Source: Tahibacter soli
Lineage (GTDB): Bacteria; Pseudomonadota; Gammaproteobacteria; Xanthomonadales; Rhodanobacteraceae
Length of the DNA stretch: 64,000 nt
Assembly: GCF_025717065.2 (NCBI RefSeq)
Contig: NZ_JAOVZO020000003.1
Location: forward strand, 558,001 to 622,000
Direction of reading: 5' to 3'
This document shows positions 28,895 to 41,786 of the stretch, piece after piece (the stretch's first letter is position 1; each line of letters opens with the position of its first letter). Under the pieces are notes generated by a model, which was not told the DNA's origin, ran no database searches, and saw only the letters and a list, made by a program, of their open reading frames with translations. The position numbers were made by a program, and so were the translations under genes.

Positions 28895-30124
28895 TCAGCC
28901 CGCAACCTTTTCGCCGCCGGCGTAGACCGACCGCGCGAACGTGCCGCCGAGCCAGTAGCAAAGCTCGGCCGGATGCGCGATGTCCCACACCACGAGATCG
29001 GCGCGCAGCCCCGGCGCGAGCCGGCCGCGATCGTCGAGGCCGAGCGCGCGCGCGCCGTTGACGGTCGCACCGCGCAGCGCCTCTTCGGGCGTCAGCCGGA
29101 ACAGCGTGCACGCGAGGCTCATCGTCAGGCGCATCGACACGAGCGGCGACGTGCCGGGATTGAGGTCGGTCGCGATCGCGATCGGCACGCGGTGTTCGCG
29201 CAGCAGCGCGATCGGCGGCAGCTTCGTCTCGCGCAGCACGTGGAACGCGCCGGGCAGCAGCACGGCGACCGTGCCGGCCTGCGCCATCGCGCGCACGCCC
29301 GGCGTCGTCGTGTGCTCGATGTGGTCGGCCGACAGCGCGCCGAAGCTCGCCGCGAGCGCGGCGCCGTCGAGGTCGCTCAGCTGGTCGGCGTGCAGCTTCA
29401 CGGGCAGGCCCAGGCCGCGCGCGGTTTCGAATACGCGCCGCGTTTCGCTCGGCGTGAACGCGATCTTTTCGCAGAACGCGTCGACCGCGTCGGCGAGACC
29501 GGCATGCGCGATCGCCGGCAGCATGTGGATGCACACTTCGTCGACGTAGGCCGACTGGCGCCCGGCGAATTCCGCCGGCACCGCGTGCGCGCCGAGAAAC
29601 GTGGTGCGCACGGTGATGCCGAGGTCGCGGCCGATGCGCCGCGCCACGTCGAGCATCTTCGTTTCGTTGGGCAGATCCAGGCCGTAGCCCGACTTGATCT
29701 CGATCGTGGTGACGCCGTCGGCGACCAGCGCGCGCGCGCGCGGCACCGACTGCGCGTACAGCGCCTCGGCGCTCGCCGCCCGCGTGCGCGTGACGGTCGA
29801 ATTGATGCCGCCGCCGGCGCGCGCGATTTCTTCGTAGCCGACGCCGTTCAGGCGCTGCTCGAACTCCTCGGCGCGGTCGCCGCCGAACACGAGATGCGTG
29901 TGGCAGTCGACGAGACCCGGCGTGATCCAGGCGTTGCCGGCCGAAACGACGTCGCGCGCGAGCGATTCCGGCGGACCCGGCAATTCGTGCGCGGCACCGG
30001 CGAACGTGATGAGTCCGTCCTTCCAGCCGATCGCCGCGCGCTCGATCGCGCCGTAGGCGTTGCCGTTGTCGGTCAGCGTCGCCAGGCGGCAGTCGACGAT
30101 GAGGGTGTCCCAGAGCGTATCCAT
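28895..30124 (-). CDS. hutI: Imidazolonepropionase
   Basis: Hydrolyses 4-imidazolone-5-propanoate to N-formimino-L-glutamate, the third step of histidine degradation. The 409-residue amidohydrolase has the metal motif [10 protein letters not shown], the family segments [25 protein letters not shown] and [10 protein letters not shown], a conserved DHIEHT, and the metal aspartate in [11 protein letters not shown]. The start ATG (first base 30124, MDTLWD) gives the expected N-terminus. It is divergent from hutF with 104 bp between, likely a shared control region. Confidence 0.96.
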   Translation of the reverse strand: MDTLWDTLIVDCRLATLTDNGNAYGAIERAAIGWKDGLITFAGAAHELPGPPESLARDVVSAGNAWITPGLVDCHTHLVFGGDRAEEFEQRLNGVGYEEIARAGGGINSTVTRTRAASAEALYAQSVPRARALVADGVTTIEIKSGYGLDLPNETKMLDVARRIGRDLGITVRTTFLGAHAVPAEFAGRQSAYVDEVCIHMLPAIAHAGLADAVDAFCEKIAFTPSETRRVFETARGLGLPVKLHADQLSDLDGAALAASFGALSADHIEHTTTPGVRAMAQAGTVAVLLPGAFHVLRETKLPPIALLREHRVPIAIATDLNPGTSPLVSMRLTMSLACTLFRLTPEEALRGATVNGARALGLDDRGRLAPGLRADLVVWDIAHPAELCYWLGGTFARSVYAGGEKVAG

Positions 30125-30228
30125 GCGCCGATGGTAGCAGCGCCGGCGTGCCGTTCGCGCGACGCGGGACTTGGCGCGGCGAGCGCAAAGCCGCACCATG
30201 CGCGCCTCGCGCGAGCAAGGAGAACACG

Positions 30229-31596
30229 ATGACCCGCTACTTCGCCGACCAGGCATGGCTGCCGCAGGGCTGGGAGGCCGGCGTCGCGCTCGACGTGCGC
30301 GACGGCCGCTACGCGCAGATCGACATCGACGCCGACGCGGGCGGCGGCGAGCGCCTCGGCCGCTACGTCGTGCCGGGCATGCCGAACCTGCACTCGCACG
30401 CGTTCCAGCGCGCGATGGCGGGCCTCGCCGAACGTCAGACGAATCCCGAAGACAGCTTCTGGACGTGGCGCGAAACGATGTATGCGTTCGCCGGCCGCGT
30501 CGGCCCCGACGAACTGCAGGCGATCGCCGCGCAGCTCTATGCCGAAATGCTCGAGTCGGGCTATACGCAAGTGTGCGAATTCCACTATTTGCACCACCGC
30601 CCCGACGCGCAGCCCTACGCCGACCCCGCCGCGATGTCGCTCGCGCTCGTCGAGGCCGCGCGCGAAACCGGCATCGGCCTGACGCTGCTGCCGACGCTCT
30701 ACCAGACCGGCGGCTTCGACGGCCGGCCGCTCGGCGAGCGCCAGCGCCGCTTCGGACACGCGACCGACGCATACCTGCGACTGGTCGAACGCCTGCGCGG
30801 CCTGGAACATTCGACGCTGCGTGTCGGCGTCGCGCTGCATTCGCTGCGCGCGGTGCCGCCCGATGCGTTGAACGCGGTGCTCGCGAGCGGTCTCGTCGAC
30901 GACGCGCCGATCCACATCCACATCGCCGAGCAGATCGGCGAGGTGCAGGACTGCCTCGCGCTGCGCAACGCGCGGCCGGTCGAGTGGCTGCTCGATCACG
31001 CGCCGGTCGATCCGCGCTGGACGCTCGTGCACGCCACGCATCTGACCGACGACGAAACGCGGCGCCTCGCCGCGACCGGCGCGGTCGCCGGCCTGTGTCC
31101 GACGACCGAGGCGAATCTCGGCGACGGCCTGTTTCCGCTCAAGGCGTATCTCGATGCCGGCGGCGTGTTCGGCATCGGTTCGGACAGTCACATCTCGGTG
31201 TCGCCGATCGAGGAACTGCGCTGGCTCGAATACGGCCAGCGCCTCGCCACGCGTCACCGCAACATCGCCGTGTCGAGCTCGAGTTCGAGCGTCGGCGAAA
31301 CGCTGTGGGGCGACGCGCTCTACGGCGGCGCGCTGTCGGCCGGGCAGGCGATCGGCGCGATCGCAGGTTCCGATGAAGCCGCGCGCGCCGATCTCGTCGT
31401 GCTCGACGACGCCGCGCCGCAGTTCGCCGGCCGCACGAGCGAGCACCTGATCGACACGCTGATCTTCTCGGGCAACCGCAACCTCGTGCGCGACGTCATG
31501 GTGAACGGGCAGTGGCGCGTGAAGGACGGCCGCCACGTCGAGCGCGAACGCATCGCGCAACGGTATCGCGAGGTCGTGGAAAAACTCGCGGGCTGA
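30229..31596 (+). CDS. hutF: Formimidoylglutamate deiminase
   Basis: HutF removes ammonia from N-formimino-L-glutamate to give N-formyl-L-glutamate, which HutG would then cleave to glutamate and formate. The 455-residue amidohydrolase shows the metal pair [13 protein letters not shown], the substrate region [22 protein letters not shown] and the aspartate in [18 protein letters not shown] lies seven bases before the ATG at 30229. Its presence indicates the longer histidine route that uses HutF and HutG. The stop lies three bases from that of the convergent phosphodiesterase gene. Confidence 0.95.
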   Translation: MTRYFADQAWLPQGWEAGVALDVRDGRYAQIDIDADAGGGERLGRYVVPGMPNLHSHAFQRAMAGLAERQTNPEDSFWTWRETMYAFAGRVGPDELQAIAAQLYAEMLESGYTQVCEFHYLHHRPDAQPYADPAAMSLALVEAARETGIGLTLLPTLYQTGGFDGRPLGERQRRFGHATDAYLRLVERLRGLEHSTLRVGVALHSLRAVPPDALNAVLASGLVDDAPIHIHIAEQIGEVQDCLALRNARPVEWLLDHAPVDPRWTLVHATHLTDDETRRLAATGAVAGLCPTTEANLGDGLFPLKAYLDAGGVFGIGSDSHISVSPIEELRWLEYGQRLATRHRNIAVSSSSSSVGETLWGDALYGGALSAGQAIGAIAGSDEAARADLVVLDDAAPQFAGRTSEHLIDTLIFSGNRNLVRDVMVNGQWRVKDGRHVERERIAQRYREVVEKLAG

Positions 31597-31599
31597 ACG

Positions 31600-32877
31600 C
31601 TACGGCGTCGCGAGCATCGCGCGCATCGTCGCCGGATCGCCGTCGTTCGCGCCCGGCCGGATGCCGAGCAGGTGTGCGAGCAATGGGTAAACGTCCACAT
31701 TGTCGAACGGCGGTACGACGGCGCCGTGCCTGAACGCGGGGCCGTGCGCGACGAACAGCGCGGCCATCCGCGGATCGGCGTTGTCGTAGCCGTGCTCGCC
31801 GGCGGGCACGCGGTCGTTGCGGTTCGCCAGGTACTCGCGCGTCGTCAGGATCCAGCCCGGATCGGCGAGGCAGACGATCGCCGGCACGCGCGCGTGCGAG
31901 CCGTAGCGGAACCGTGCCGGCACGTCCTTCTTGCGCCAGCACTGCATATGCGGTCGCGGTGCCAGCAGCGTCGCGTCGGCGTAGCGCGACTGTCCCTGCT
32001 GTGGTTCGAAGCCGGCCGCGACGCCGAGATTGACCGCGCGGATGCGGTCGAGATCGACGAAATCCTCGACGAAGATCAGGCGGTCGCGCGAGGTCTCGAT
32101 CATGCCGTGATCGGAAACGATCACGAGGTTCGTCGACGCGTCGAGCCGCTTTTGCGCGAGCCCGTCGACGAGGCGGCCGAGCGCCGCGTCGATCGCCGCG
32201 AGCGCGGCGGCGAGCTCGTCCGAATCGGGGCCGTAATCGTGGCCGGCCTTGTCGACCTGCTCGAAATACAGCGTGACGAAGCGCGGTCGCTCCGCGGCCG
32301 GCAGCGCGAGCCAGCCGAGCACGGCGTCGACGCGATCGGTCGGCGACACGTTCTTGTCGAACGCGCGCCACTGCCACGGGCGCGTGTCGCGGATGACGAC
32401 GTCCGAGCCGGGCCAGAACATCGTCGCGGTGCGCACGCCCTGTCGCTGCGCGCCGACCCAGATCGGCTCGCCGCCGTTCCACCAGCGCGGGTCGCCGACG
32501 GTTTCGGGCTTGTTGTAGACGAAGCGGCCGGGTAGCTGCGGGTCTTCGACGACATTGTGGACTATGCCGTGATGGTCGGGCGTCAGGCCCGTCACGAGCG
32601 TGTAGTGATTCGGAAACGTCAGCGACGGAAACGACGGCCGCATCGCCTGCGCCCGCACGCCGGACGCCGCGAGCGCGGACAGGCGCGGGGTCAGGCCGCG
32701 ATCGAGGTAGTCGGTGCGAAAGCCGTCGATCGACACGAGGATCAGCGTGTCGCGTTCGGCCGGCGCTTGCTGCGCGGTGCGGGCCGGAGCGCCGCCGCAG
32801 GCGGCGAGGGCGAGAGCGACGAAGGCGACGAGCGCCGCGCGCGCAACGGTGCGCGCGAAGAAGGAAAGGCCGGTCAT
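31600..32877 (-). CDS. NPP-type phosphodiesterase/alkaline phosphatase lipoprotein
   Basis: A 425-residue lipoprotein: signal with lipobox ALAAC (acylated Cys 27), then an alkaline-phosphatase-superfamily domain of the nucleotide pyrophosphatase/phosphodiesterase group. Visible metal and nucleophile motifs are VSIDGFR, the threonine in FPSLTFPNHYT, HNVVEDP, YFEQVDKAGHDYGP, VSDHGM and GEHGYDN. These enzymes cleave phosphodiester and pyrophosphate bonds of nucleotides in the periplasm. The start at base 32877 (MTGLSFF) is chosen over an upstream ATG because it starts the lipoprotein signal. It interrupts the hut genes on the other strand and has no obvious link to histidine use. Confidence 0.88.
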   Translation of the reverse strand: MTGLSFFARTVARAALVAFVALALAACGGAPARTAQQAPAERDTLILVSIDGFRTDYLDRGLTPRLSALAASGVRAQAMRPSFPSLTFPNHYTLVTGLTPDHHGIVHNVVEDPQLPGRFVYNKPETVGDPRWWNGGEPIWVGAQRQGVRTATMFWPGSDVVIRDTRPWQWRAFDKNVSPTDRVDAVLGWLALPAAERPRFVTLYFEQVDKAGHDYGPDSDELAAALAAIDAALGRLVDGLAQKRLDASTNLVIVSDHGMIETSRDRLIFVEDFVDLDRIRAVNLGVAAGFEPQQGQSRYADATLLAPRPHMQCWRKKDVPARFRYGSHARVPAIVCLADPGWILTTREYLANRNDRVPAGEHGYDNADPRMAALFVAHGPAFRHGAVVPPFDNVDVYPLLAHLLGIRPGANDGDPATMRAMLATP

Positions 32878-32984
32878 CGGCCAAGTATGCCAGCGTTGCG
32901 TGACGGCGTTCCAACGCGCTAGCACAGTGAATCCGCGCCGCGCGACGAGCGCCTATAATCGCCGCCTGCCTTACGGAGACCGCC

Positions 32985-34655
<1,671 letters not shown>

Positions 34656-34675
34656 CGAACCGCGCTGTAGCGAAC

Positions 34676-34705
34676 TGCGCGCTCCCCGAGTTGCCTCGGG
34701 GAGCG
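34676..34705. terminator. Shared hairpin between convergent hutU and metH
   Basis: A perfect 13-base inverted repeat (34676-34688 with 34693-34705, loop TTGC) lies in the 60-bp gap of two convergent genes. No T-run on either side. Confidence 0.55.
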
Positions 34706-34715
34706 CGACGCGGCG

Positions 34716-37364
<2,649 letters not shown>

Positions 37365-37449
37365 GAGCGGTTCGAGGCCGGACAGTCGGGTGTAGCGGGG
37401 GAGGTGGTCATGTTTCCGTTGCTTTGATGTTTTTTGCTTTGCTCGTCTT

Positions 37450-37538
37450 CGCTCGTCATCCCAGCGAAAGCTGGGATCCAGCCTTTGACTTTCGACGCCT
37501 GAAAAGCTGGATTCCAGCTTTCGCTGGAATGACGAGCG
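37450..37538. repeat. Long inverted repeat between the two metH halves
   Basis: Arms 37450-37482 and 37506-37538 are inverted repeats matching at 31 of 33 positions, each containing an inner CCAGCGAAAGCTGG palindrome. The sequence type (TCATTCCAGCGAAAGCTGGAATCCAGC as family) is a dispersed repeat I know from several Proteobacteria. It fills most of the 150 bp between the two metH genes. Confidence 0.85.
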
Positions 37539-37561
37539 TGGAGCGACGAGCGGAAGAATCG

Positions 37562-38653
37562 TCAGGCCGCCGCATTCACCGGATACGTCACCGGCACCCG
37601 CGGCTTGAGTCCCGCCACCGCCTCGGCGATCGCCCGGATATGCGCCGGCGACGTGCCGCAGCAGCCGCCGACGAGGTTGAGGAATCCCGCTTCGGCGAAT
37701 TCGCGGATCGTCGCGGCCATTTCCTCCGGCGTTTCGTCGTACTCGCCGAACGCGTTCGGCAGGCCGGCGTTCGGATGCGTCGACACGTAGCAGTCGGCGA
37801 TCTGCGCCATCGTTTCCACGTGCGGACGCAGGTCTTTCGCGCCGAGCGCGCAGTTGAGCCCGATCGACAGCGGCCGGCTGTGGCGCATCGAATAGAAGAA
37901 CGCCTCGGCCGTCTGGCCCGACAGCGTGCGGCCCGAACGGTCGGTGATCGTGCCCGAAATCATCACCGGCAGGCGCGAGCCTCGCTCCTCGAACACTTCT
38001 TCGATCGCGTACAGCGCGGCCTTCGCGTTCAACGTGTCGAAGATCGTCTCGACCATGACGACGTCGGCGCCGCCGTCGATCAGGCCGTGCACCGCTTCGC
38101 GATACGTCTTGGCGAGCTCCGCGTACGTGACGTTGCGAAAGCCCGGGTCGTTCACGTCCGGGCTGATCGACGCCGTGCGGCTCGTCGGGCCGAGCACGCC
38201 GATGACGAAGCGCGGCTTGTCGGGCGTCTTCGCTTCAATCGCATCGCAGCACTCGCGGGCCGCGCGCGCGCCTTCCTTGTTCAGCTCGTACACGAGGTGT
38301 TCGAGGTGGTAGTCGGCCTGGCTGATCGATGTCGCGTTGAACGTGTTGGTTTCGAGGAGATCCGCGCCGGCCTCGAGGTACTGCGTGTGCACGGCCTTGA
38401 TGATCTCGGGCTGCGTGAGCAGCAACAGGTCGTTGTTGCCCTTGAGATCGCAGACGTGATGGCTGTGGTCGTGCACGTGCTGGTGGCGCGCGTCGAAGCC
38501 TTGCGCGAAGCGCTCGCCGCGATAGCCGGCCTCGTCGAGCTTGTAGCCCTGCAGCATCGTGCCCATCGCGCCGTCGATGATGAGGATGCGCTGCGCGAGC
38601 GCGTCGATGAGCTTTTGCGCACGGTCCGGGTTGAGCCAGGGTAGCGTTTTCAT
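37562..38653 (-). CDS. metH: Methionine synthase: homocysteine-binding part
   Basis: N-terminal module of cobalamin-dependent methionine synthase as its own 363-residue gene. It binds zinc and homocysteine: the zinc cysteines are in GLNCALG and GGCCGTSP, and the barrel start [14 protein letters not shown] is typical. Residues 51-68 carry an unusual His-rich insertion ([10 protein letters not shown]) at a point where E. coli MetH has only a few residues. The split into two genes fits Xanthomonadales. It lies 17 bp downstream of the ArsR-methyltransferase gene and is likely in one operon with it. Confidence 0.95.
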   Translation of the reverse strand: MKTLPWLNPDRAQKLIDALAQRILIIDGAMGTMLQGYKLDEAGYRGERFAQGFDARHQHVHDHSHHVCDLKGNNDLLLLTQPEIIKAVHTQYLEAGADLLETNTFNATSISQADYHLEHLVYELNKEGARAARECCDAIEAKTPDKPRFVIGVLGPTSRTASISPDVNDPGFRNVTYAELAKTYREAVHGLIDGGADVVMVETIFDTLNAKAALYAIEEVFEERGSRLPVMISGTITDRSGRTLSGQTAEAFFYSMRHSRPLSIGLNCALGAKDLRPHVETMAQIADCYVSTHPNAGLPNAFGEYDETPEEMAATIREFAEAGFLNLVGGCCGTSPAHIRAIAEAVAGLKPRVPVTYPVNAAA

Positions 38654-38670
38654 GGCGGTTTCCTTTGCGC

Positions 38671-39597
38671 TCACGGTTTCTTCGCGAGCAGCGTCAGCAC
38701 TTCGAAATGCGGCGGCCGGCGTTCCTTCGTCGCGCGTTCGCACGCGACGACGTCGAGGCCGGCCTTGCGCGCAAACTCGCGCAGTTCGTCCGGTTTGAAG
38801 CCGAGATTGCGATGGTCGAACGGCTCGACCGCGTTGCGGTGCGCGTGGCGGCCGAGCGTCGCGGCGAGCACGCGCCCGCCGGGCTTGAGCAGACGCGCCG
38901 CTTCGGCGACAACCGCGCCGGGCCGGTCGGTATAGGTGAGGGCGTGCATCAGCAAAACCAGGTCGAAGCGGCGCGCGCCGAGGTCGAGCGCGTGCATGTC
39001 GCCGGCGACCACTTCGACGTTTTTCCAGTTGTTCAGGCGCGCGCGTGCCGCCTGCACGACGCGTTCGGACGCGTCGACGCAGACGATCGAACGCGCGCGC
39101 GGCGCGAGCAGTTCGGCGAGCACGCCGTCGCCCGAGGCCACGTCGAGCACGTCGCCGACGTCTACCAGCTGCATCATCGCGCGGGCGAGCGCTTCCCACG
39201 TGCGGCCCGGCGAATAGTGGCGTTCCATGTCGCCGGCGACCGAATCGGCCCAGCCCTCGGCCCGCGCGCGCTGCGCGAGCACGGCGGGCAGGCGTTCGTC
39301 GTCCTCGCGCAGCATCGCGTCGTCGACGCTCGCCTCGAGCGCGCGCAGCAGCGCTTCCTCGCGCGGCGGCAGCTCGGCGTTGCGGCGGTAGTAGGCCGAC
39401 ACGCCGGCGCGGCGGTCGCGCACGAGATCGGCCTCCTTGAGTTTGGCCAGATGCGTGGACACGCGCGGCTGCGCCAGGCGCAACACCGCCGACAGCTCGG
39501 CCACGGTCAGCTCCTCGCGTTCGAGCAGCGCCAGGAGGCGCACGCGCGTCGGATCGGACAACAGGCGCAGGAGGGCCGACGTCGCGGCGAGATCCAC
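38671..39597 (-). CDS. ArsR-family regulator fused to a SAM methyltransferase
   Basis: A 308-residue fusion. Residues 1-95 are an ArsR/SmtB-type winged helix ([38 protein letters not shown]). Residues about 135-300 are a class I methyltransferase with [15 protein letters not shown] and [12 protein letters not shown]. No metal-binding cysteine pair of the ArsR type is visible, so the ligand is more likely SAM or S-adenosylhomocysteine, as in the SahR group. This is inference. It starts at GTG 39597 after GAAAGGA and is the first gene of the metH unit, so control of methionine synthesis is the likely job. Confidence 0.88.
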   Translation of the reverse strand: MDLAATSALLRLLSDPTRVRLLALLEREELTVAELSAVLRLAQPRVSTHLAKLKEADLVRDRRAGVSAYYRRNAELPPREEALLRALEASVDDAMLREDDERLPAVLAQRARAEGWADSVAGDMERHYSPGRTWEALARAMMQLVDVGDVLDVASGDGVLAELLAPRARSIVCVDASERVVQAARARLNNWKNVEVVAGDMHALDLGARRFDLVLLMHALTYTDRPGAVVAEAARLLKPGGRVLAATLGRHAHRNAVEPFDHRNLGFKPDELREFARKAGLDVVACERATKERRPPHFEVLTLLAKKP

Positions 39598-39609
39598 AAT
39601 CTATCCTTT

Positions 39610-39627
39610 CATCTTGATTGAGAGATG
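39610..39627. promoter_or_regulatory. Inverted repeat, possible operator of the ArsR-methyltransferase gene
   Basis: CATCT and AGATG arms separated by eight bases lie 13 bases upstream of the regulator's GTG, in the 117-bp divergent region to the esterase gene. The symmetry is short and unproven. Confidence 0.3.
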
Positions 39628-39714
39628 GACGGCTAGCGTAGCGGCGGCGCGGTTCAGCGTCAACGCGCGTGTCGGTATATTCGGCCGCTCGCGGCAGGCA
39701 CGGACGACGACGCA

Positions 39715-40470
39715 ATGCGGCTTTACGGATCGATCGCGGGCTTTCTTTTCGCGCTGGCGGCGCCGGGCGCGGTGCGCGCCGTGGACGACGCCGCGCTGGC
39801 CGCTTTTACGGCCGCGCCGGGCAACGACTATCGCGCGATCGAAACGCCGGGTCGACGCAACGGCGAGCGCCTGCCGCTGATCGTGTTCCTGCACGGCGAC
39901 GGTCAGGACGGCACCGACAACGTCTCGCAGCTCGAAGGCTACGGCAACGGGTCGATGGAGCTGATCGACACGGCGCTCGCCGGCCGCATTCCGCTCGTCT
40001 ACGTCGCACCGCAGACGACCGGCGCGTACTGGCCGCCGACGCGCGTCGCCGCGGTCGTCGCCGATGCGTTGAAACGTTTTCCGATCGACCGGCGCCGCAT
40101 CGTGCTGACGGGCCTTTCCAGCGGCGCGACCGGCGTGTGGGACGCGTTGAAGCTCAAGCCCGACTGCTACGCGGCCGGCGTGCCGATGTCCGGCGCGACG
40201 AACGTCACGGGCCTCGCGCCGCTCGTCGGCGTGCCGCTGTGGCTGTTCCACGGCGAAAAGGACGACGATACCGACGTGGAAACCGGCGACGGCGGCGATC
40301 TCGTCGGTTCGCGCGCGATCGTGCGCGCGCTGCGCGCGATGGGCGCCGCGCCGCGCTATACCGAATACCCGAACGAACGGCACGTGATCTGGCATCGCGC
40401 GTACGCCGAAGACGCGCTGCTGCCGTGGATGCTCGATGCGCGTTCGCGGCGCGCCTGCGCCTTTCCGTAG
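39715..40470 (+). CDS. Secreted alpha/beta-hydrolase (esterase/depolymerase-like)
   Basis: A 251-residue protein with a signal peptide ([20 protein letters not shown]) and an alpha/beta-hydrolase fold. The oxyanion strand is [12 protein letters not shown], the nucleophile serine is in GLSSGATG (GxSxG), an aspartate lies near [10 protein letters not shown], and a histidine in NERHVIWH. The overall pattern resembles PHB-depolymerase/feruloyl-esterase-like carboxylesterases acting outside the cell. The substrate is unknown. It is divergent from the ArsR-methyltransferase gene and followed 90 bp later by the acyl-CoA dehydrogenase. Confidence 0.8.
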   Translation: MRLYGSIAGFLFALAAPGAVRAVDDAALAAFTAAPGNDYRAIETPGRRNGERLPLIVFLHGDGQDGTDNVSQLEGYGNGSMELIDTALAGRIPLVYVAPQTTGAYWPPTRVAAVVADALKRFPIDRRRIVLTGLSSGATGVWDALKLKPDCYAAGVPMSGATNVTGLAPLVGVPLWLFHGEKDDDTDVETGDGGDLVGSRAIVRALRAMGAAPRYTEYPNERHVIWHRAYAEDALLPWMLDARSRRACAFP

Positions 40471-40560
40471 GCGCAATTTGTGCGTCGCAAGCACGAAAGC
40501 GGCGGAATCGATAAAATCGCGGGCTTTCGAAAACGACGCAGCCAACCAGGAGCTACGCCC

Positions 40561-41721
40561 ATGGACTTCCGATTTACCGAAGATCAGCTGTCGATCCAGG
40601 CCATCGCGCGCGATTTCGCGCAGAAGCGCATCGCGCCGGTCGCGGCCGAATTCGACCACAAGGGCGAATTTCCGCTCGACAACATCCGCGAAATGGGCGC
40701 GATGGGCCTCATGGGCATCGAAGTGCCGACCGAATACGGCGGCGCCGGCCTCGATTCGATCTCCTACGTGCTCGCGATGATCGAAATCGCCGCGGCCGAC
40801 TGCGCGCATTCGACGATCATGTCGGTCAACAACACGCTGTACTGCAACGGCCTGTTGAAATTCGCGACGCACGAACAAAAGCTGCGCTACGTCGCGCCGA
40901 TCGCGTCGGGCGAGGCGATCGGCGCGTTCGCGCTGACCGAGCCGCAGTCGGGCTCCGACGCCACCGCGATGCGCTGCAAGGCCGCCAAGCAGGCCGACGG
41001 CAGCTTCGTCATCAACGGCAAGAAGAGCTGGATCACGTCCGGCCCGGTCGCCAAGTACATTCTGCTGTTCGCGATCAGCGACGCGACCAAGGGCGCGCGC
41101 GGCATCACTGCGTTCATCGTCGACACCGGGCGCGAAGGCTTTCATCGCGGCAAGACCGAGCCGAAGCTCGGCATCCGCGCCTCCGCGACGTGCGAAATCG
41201 AATTCACCGACTATCGCGTCGGCCCCGAAGACGTGATCGGCGAAGAAGGCCATGGCTTCAAGATCGCGATGGGCGTGCTCGACGCCGGCCGCATCGGCAT
41301 CGCGTCGCAGGCCGTGGGTCTCGCGCGCGCCGCGTACGAGGCGACGATCGCGTATTCGCAGGAGCGCAAGGCGTTCGGCCAGCCGATCGGCAGCTTCCAG
41401 ATGACGCAGGCGAAGATCGCCGACATGAAGTGCAGGCTCGACGCGTCGTATTTCCTGACCTTGCGCGCCGCGTGGGCGAAGCAGCAGGCGCAGGAATCGG
41501 GCGGCCGTTTCTCGACCGAGGCGGCGGTGGCCAAGCTCACGGCGTCCGAGTCGGCGATGTGGATTACGCACCAGGCGGTACAAATCCACGGCGGCATGGG
41601 CTACTCGAAGGAAATGCCGCTCGAGCGCTATTTCCGCGACGCGAAGATCACCGAGATCTACGAAGGCACGAGCGAGATCCAGCGCATGGTGATCGCGCGC
41701 AACGAGACCGGGCTGCGCTGA
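40561..41721 (+). CDS. Acyl-CoA dehydrogenase
   Basis: FAD-dependent dehydrogenase making the 2,3-double bond in acyl-CoA, with electrons passed to ETF. The 386-residue protein shows the family motifs FALTEPQSGSDA (FAD/substrate), KSWITSG, QIHGGMGYS and the C-terminal catalytic segment TEIYEGTSEIQRMVIAR. It is closest in look to short- or branched-chain acyl-CoA dehydrogenases; exact chain length cannot be told. AGGAG lies 11 bases before the ATG. It stands alone, with no other beta-oxidation genes next to it, and ends at a strong terminator. Confidence 0.95.
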   Translation: MDFRFTEDQLSIQAIARDFAQKRIAPVAAEFDHKGEFPLDNIREMGAMGLMGIEVPTEYGGAGLDSISYVLAMIEIAAADCAHSTIMSVNNTLYCNGLLKFATHEQKLRYVAPIASGEAIGAFALTEPQSGSDATAMRCKAAKQADGSFVINGKKSWITSGPVAKYILLFAISDATKGARGITAFIVDTGREGFHRGKTEPKLGIRASATCEIEFTDYRVGPEDVIGEEGHGFKIAMGVLDAGRIGIASQAVGLARAAYEATIAYSQERKAFGQPIGSFQMTQAKIADMKCRLDASYFLTLRAAWAKQQAQESGGRFSTEAAVAKLTASESAMWITHQAVQIHGGMGYSKEMPLERYFRDAKITEIYEGTSEIQRMVIARNETGLR

Positions 41722-41740
41722 CGTTTTCGCTTCCCGCATG

Positions 41741-41773
41741 AAAAAACGGAGCCGTCGCCGGCTCCGTTTTTTT
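41741..41773. terminator. Bidirectional intrinsic terminator
   Basis: A-run and CGGAGCCG (41741-41754) pair over 14 bases with 41759-41772, loop TCGC, followed by T. The A-run on the other side lets it serve both the acyl-CoA dehydrogenase and the convergent metalloprotease gene. Confidence 0.95.
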
Positions 41774-41786
41774 GCCTTCGCCGCGG

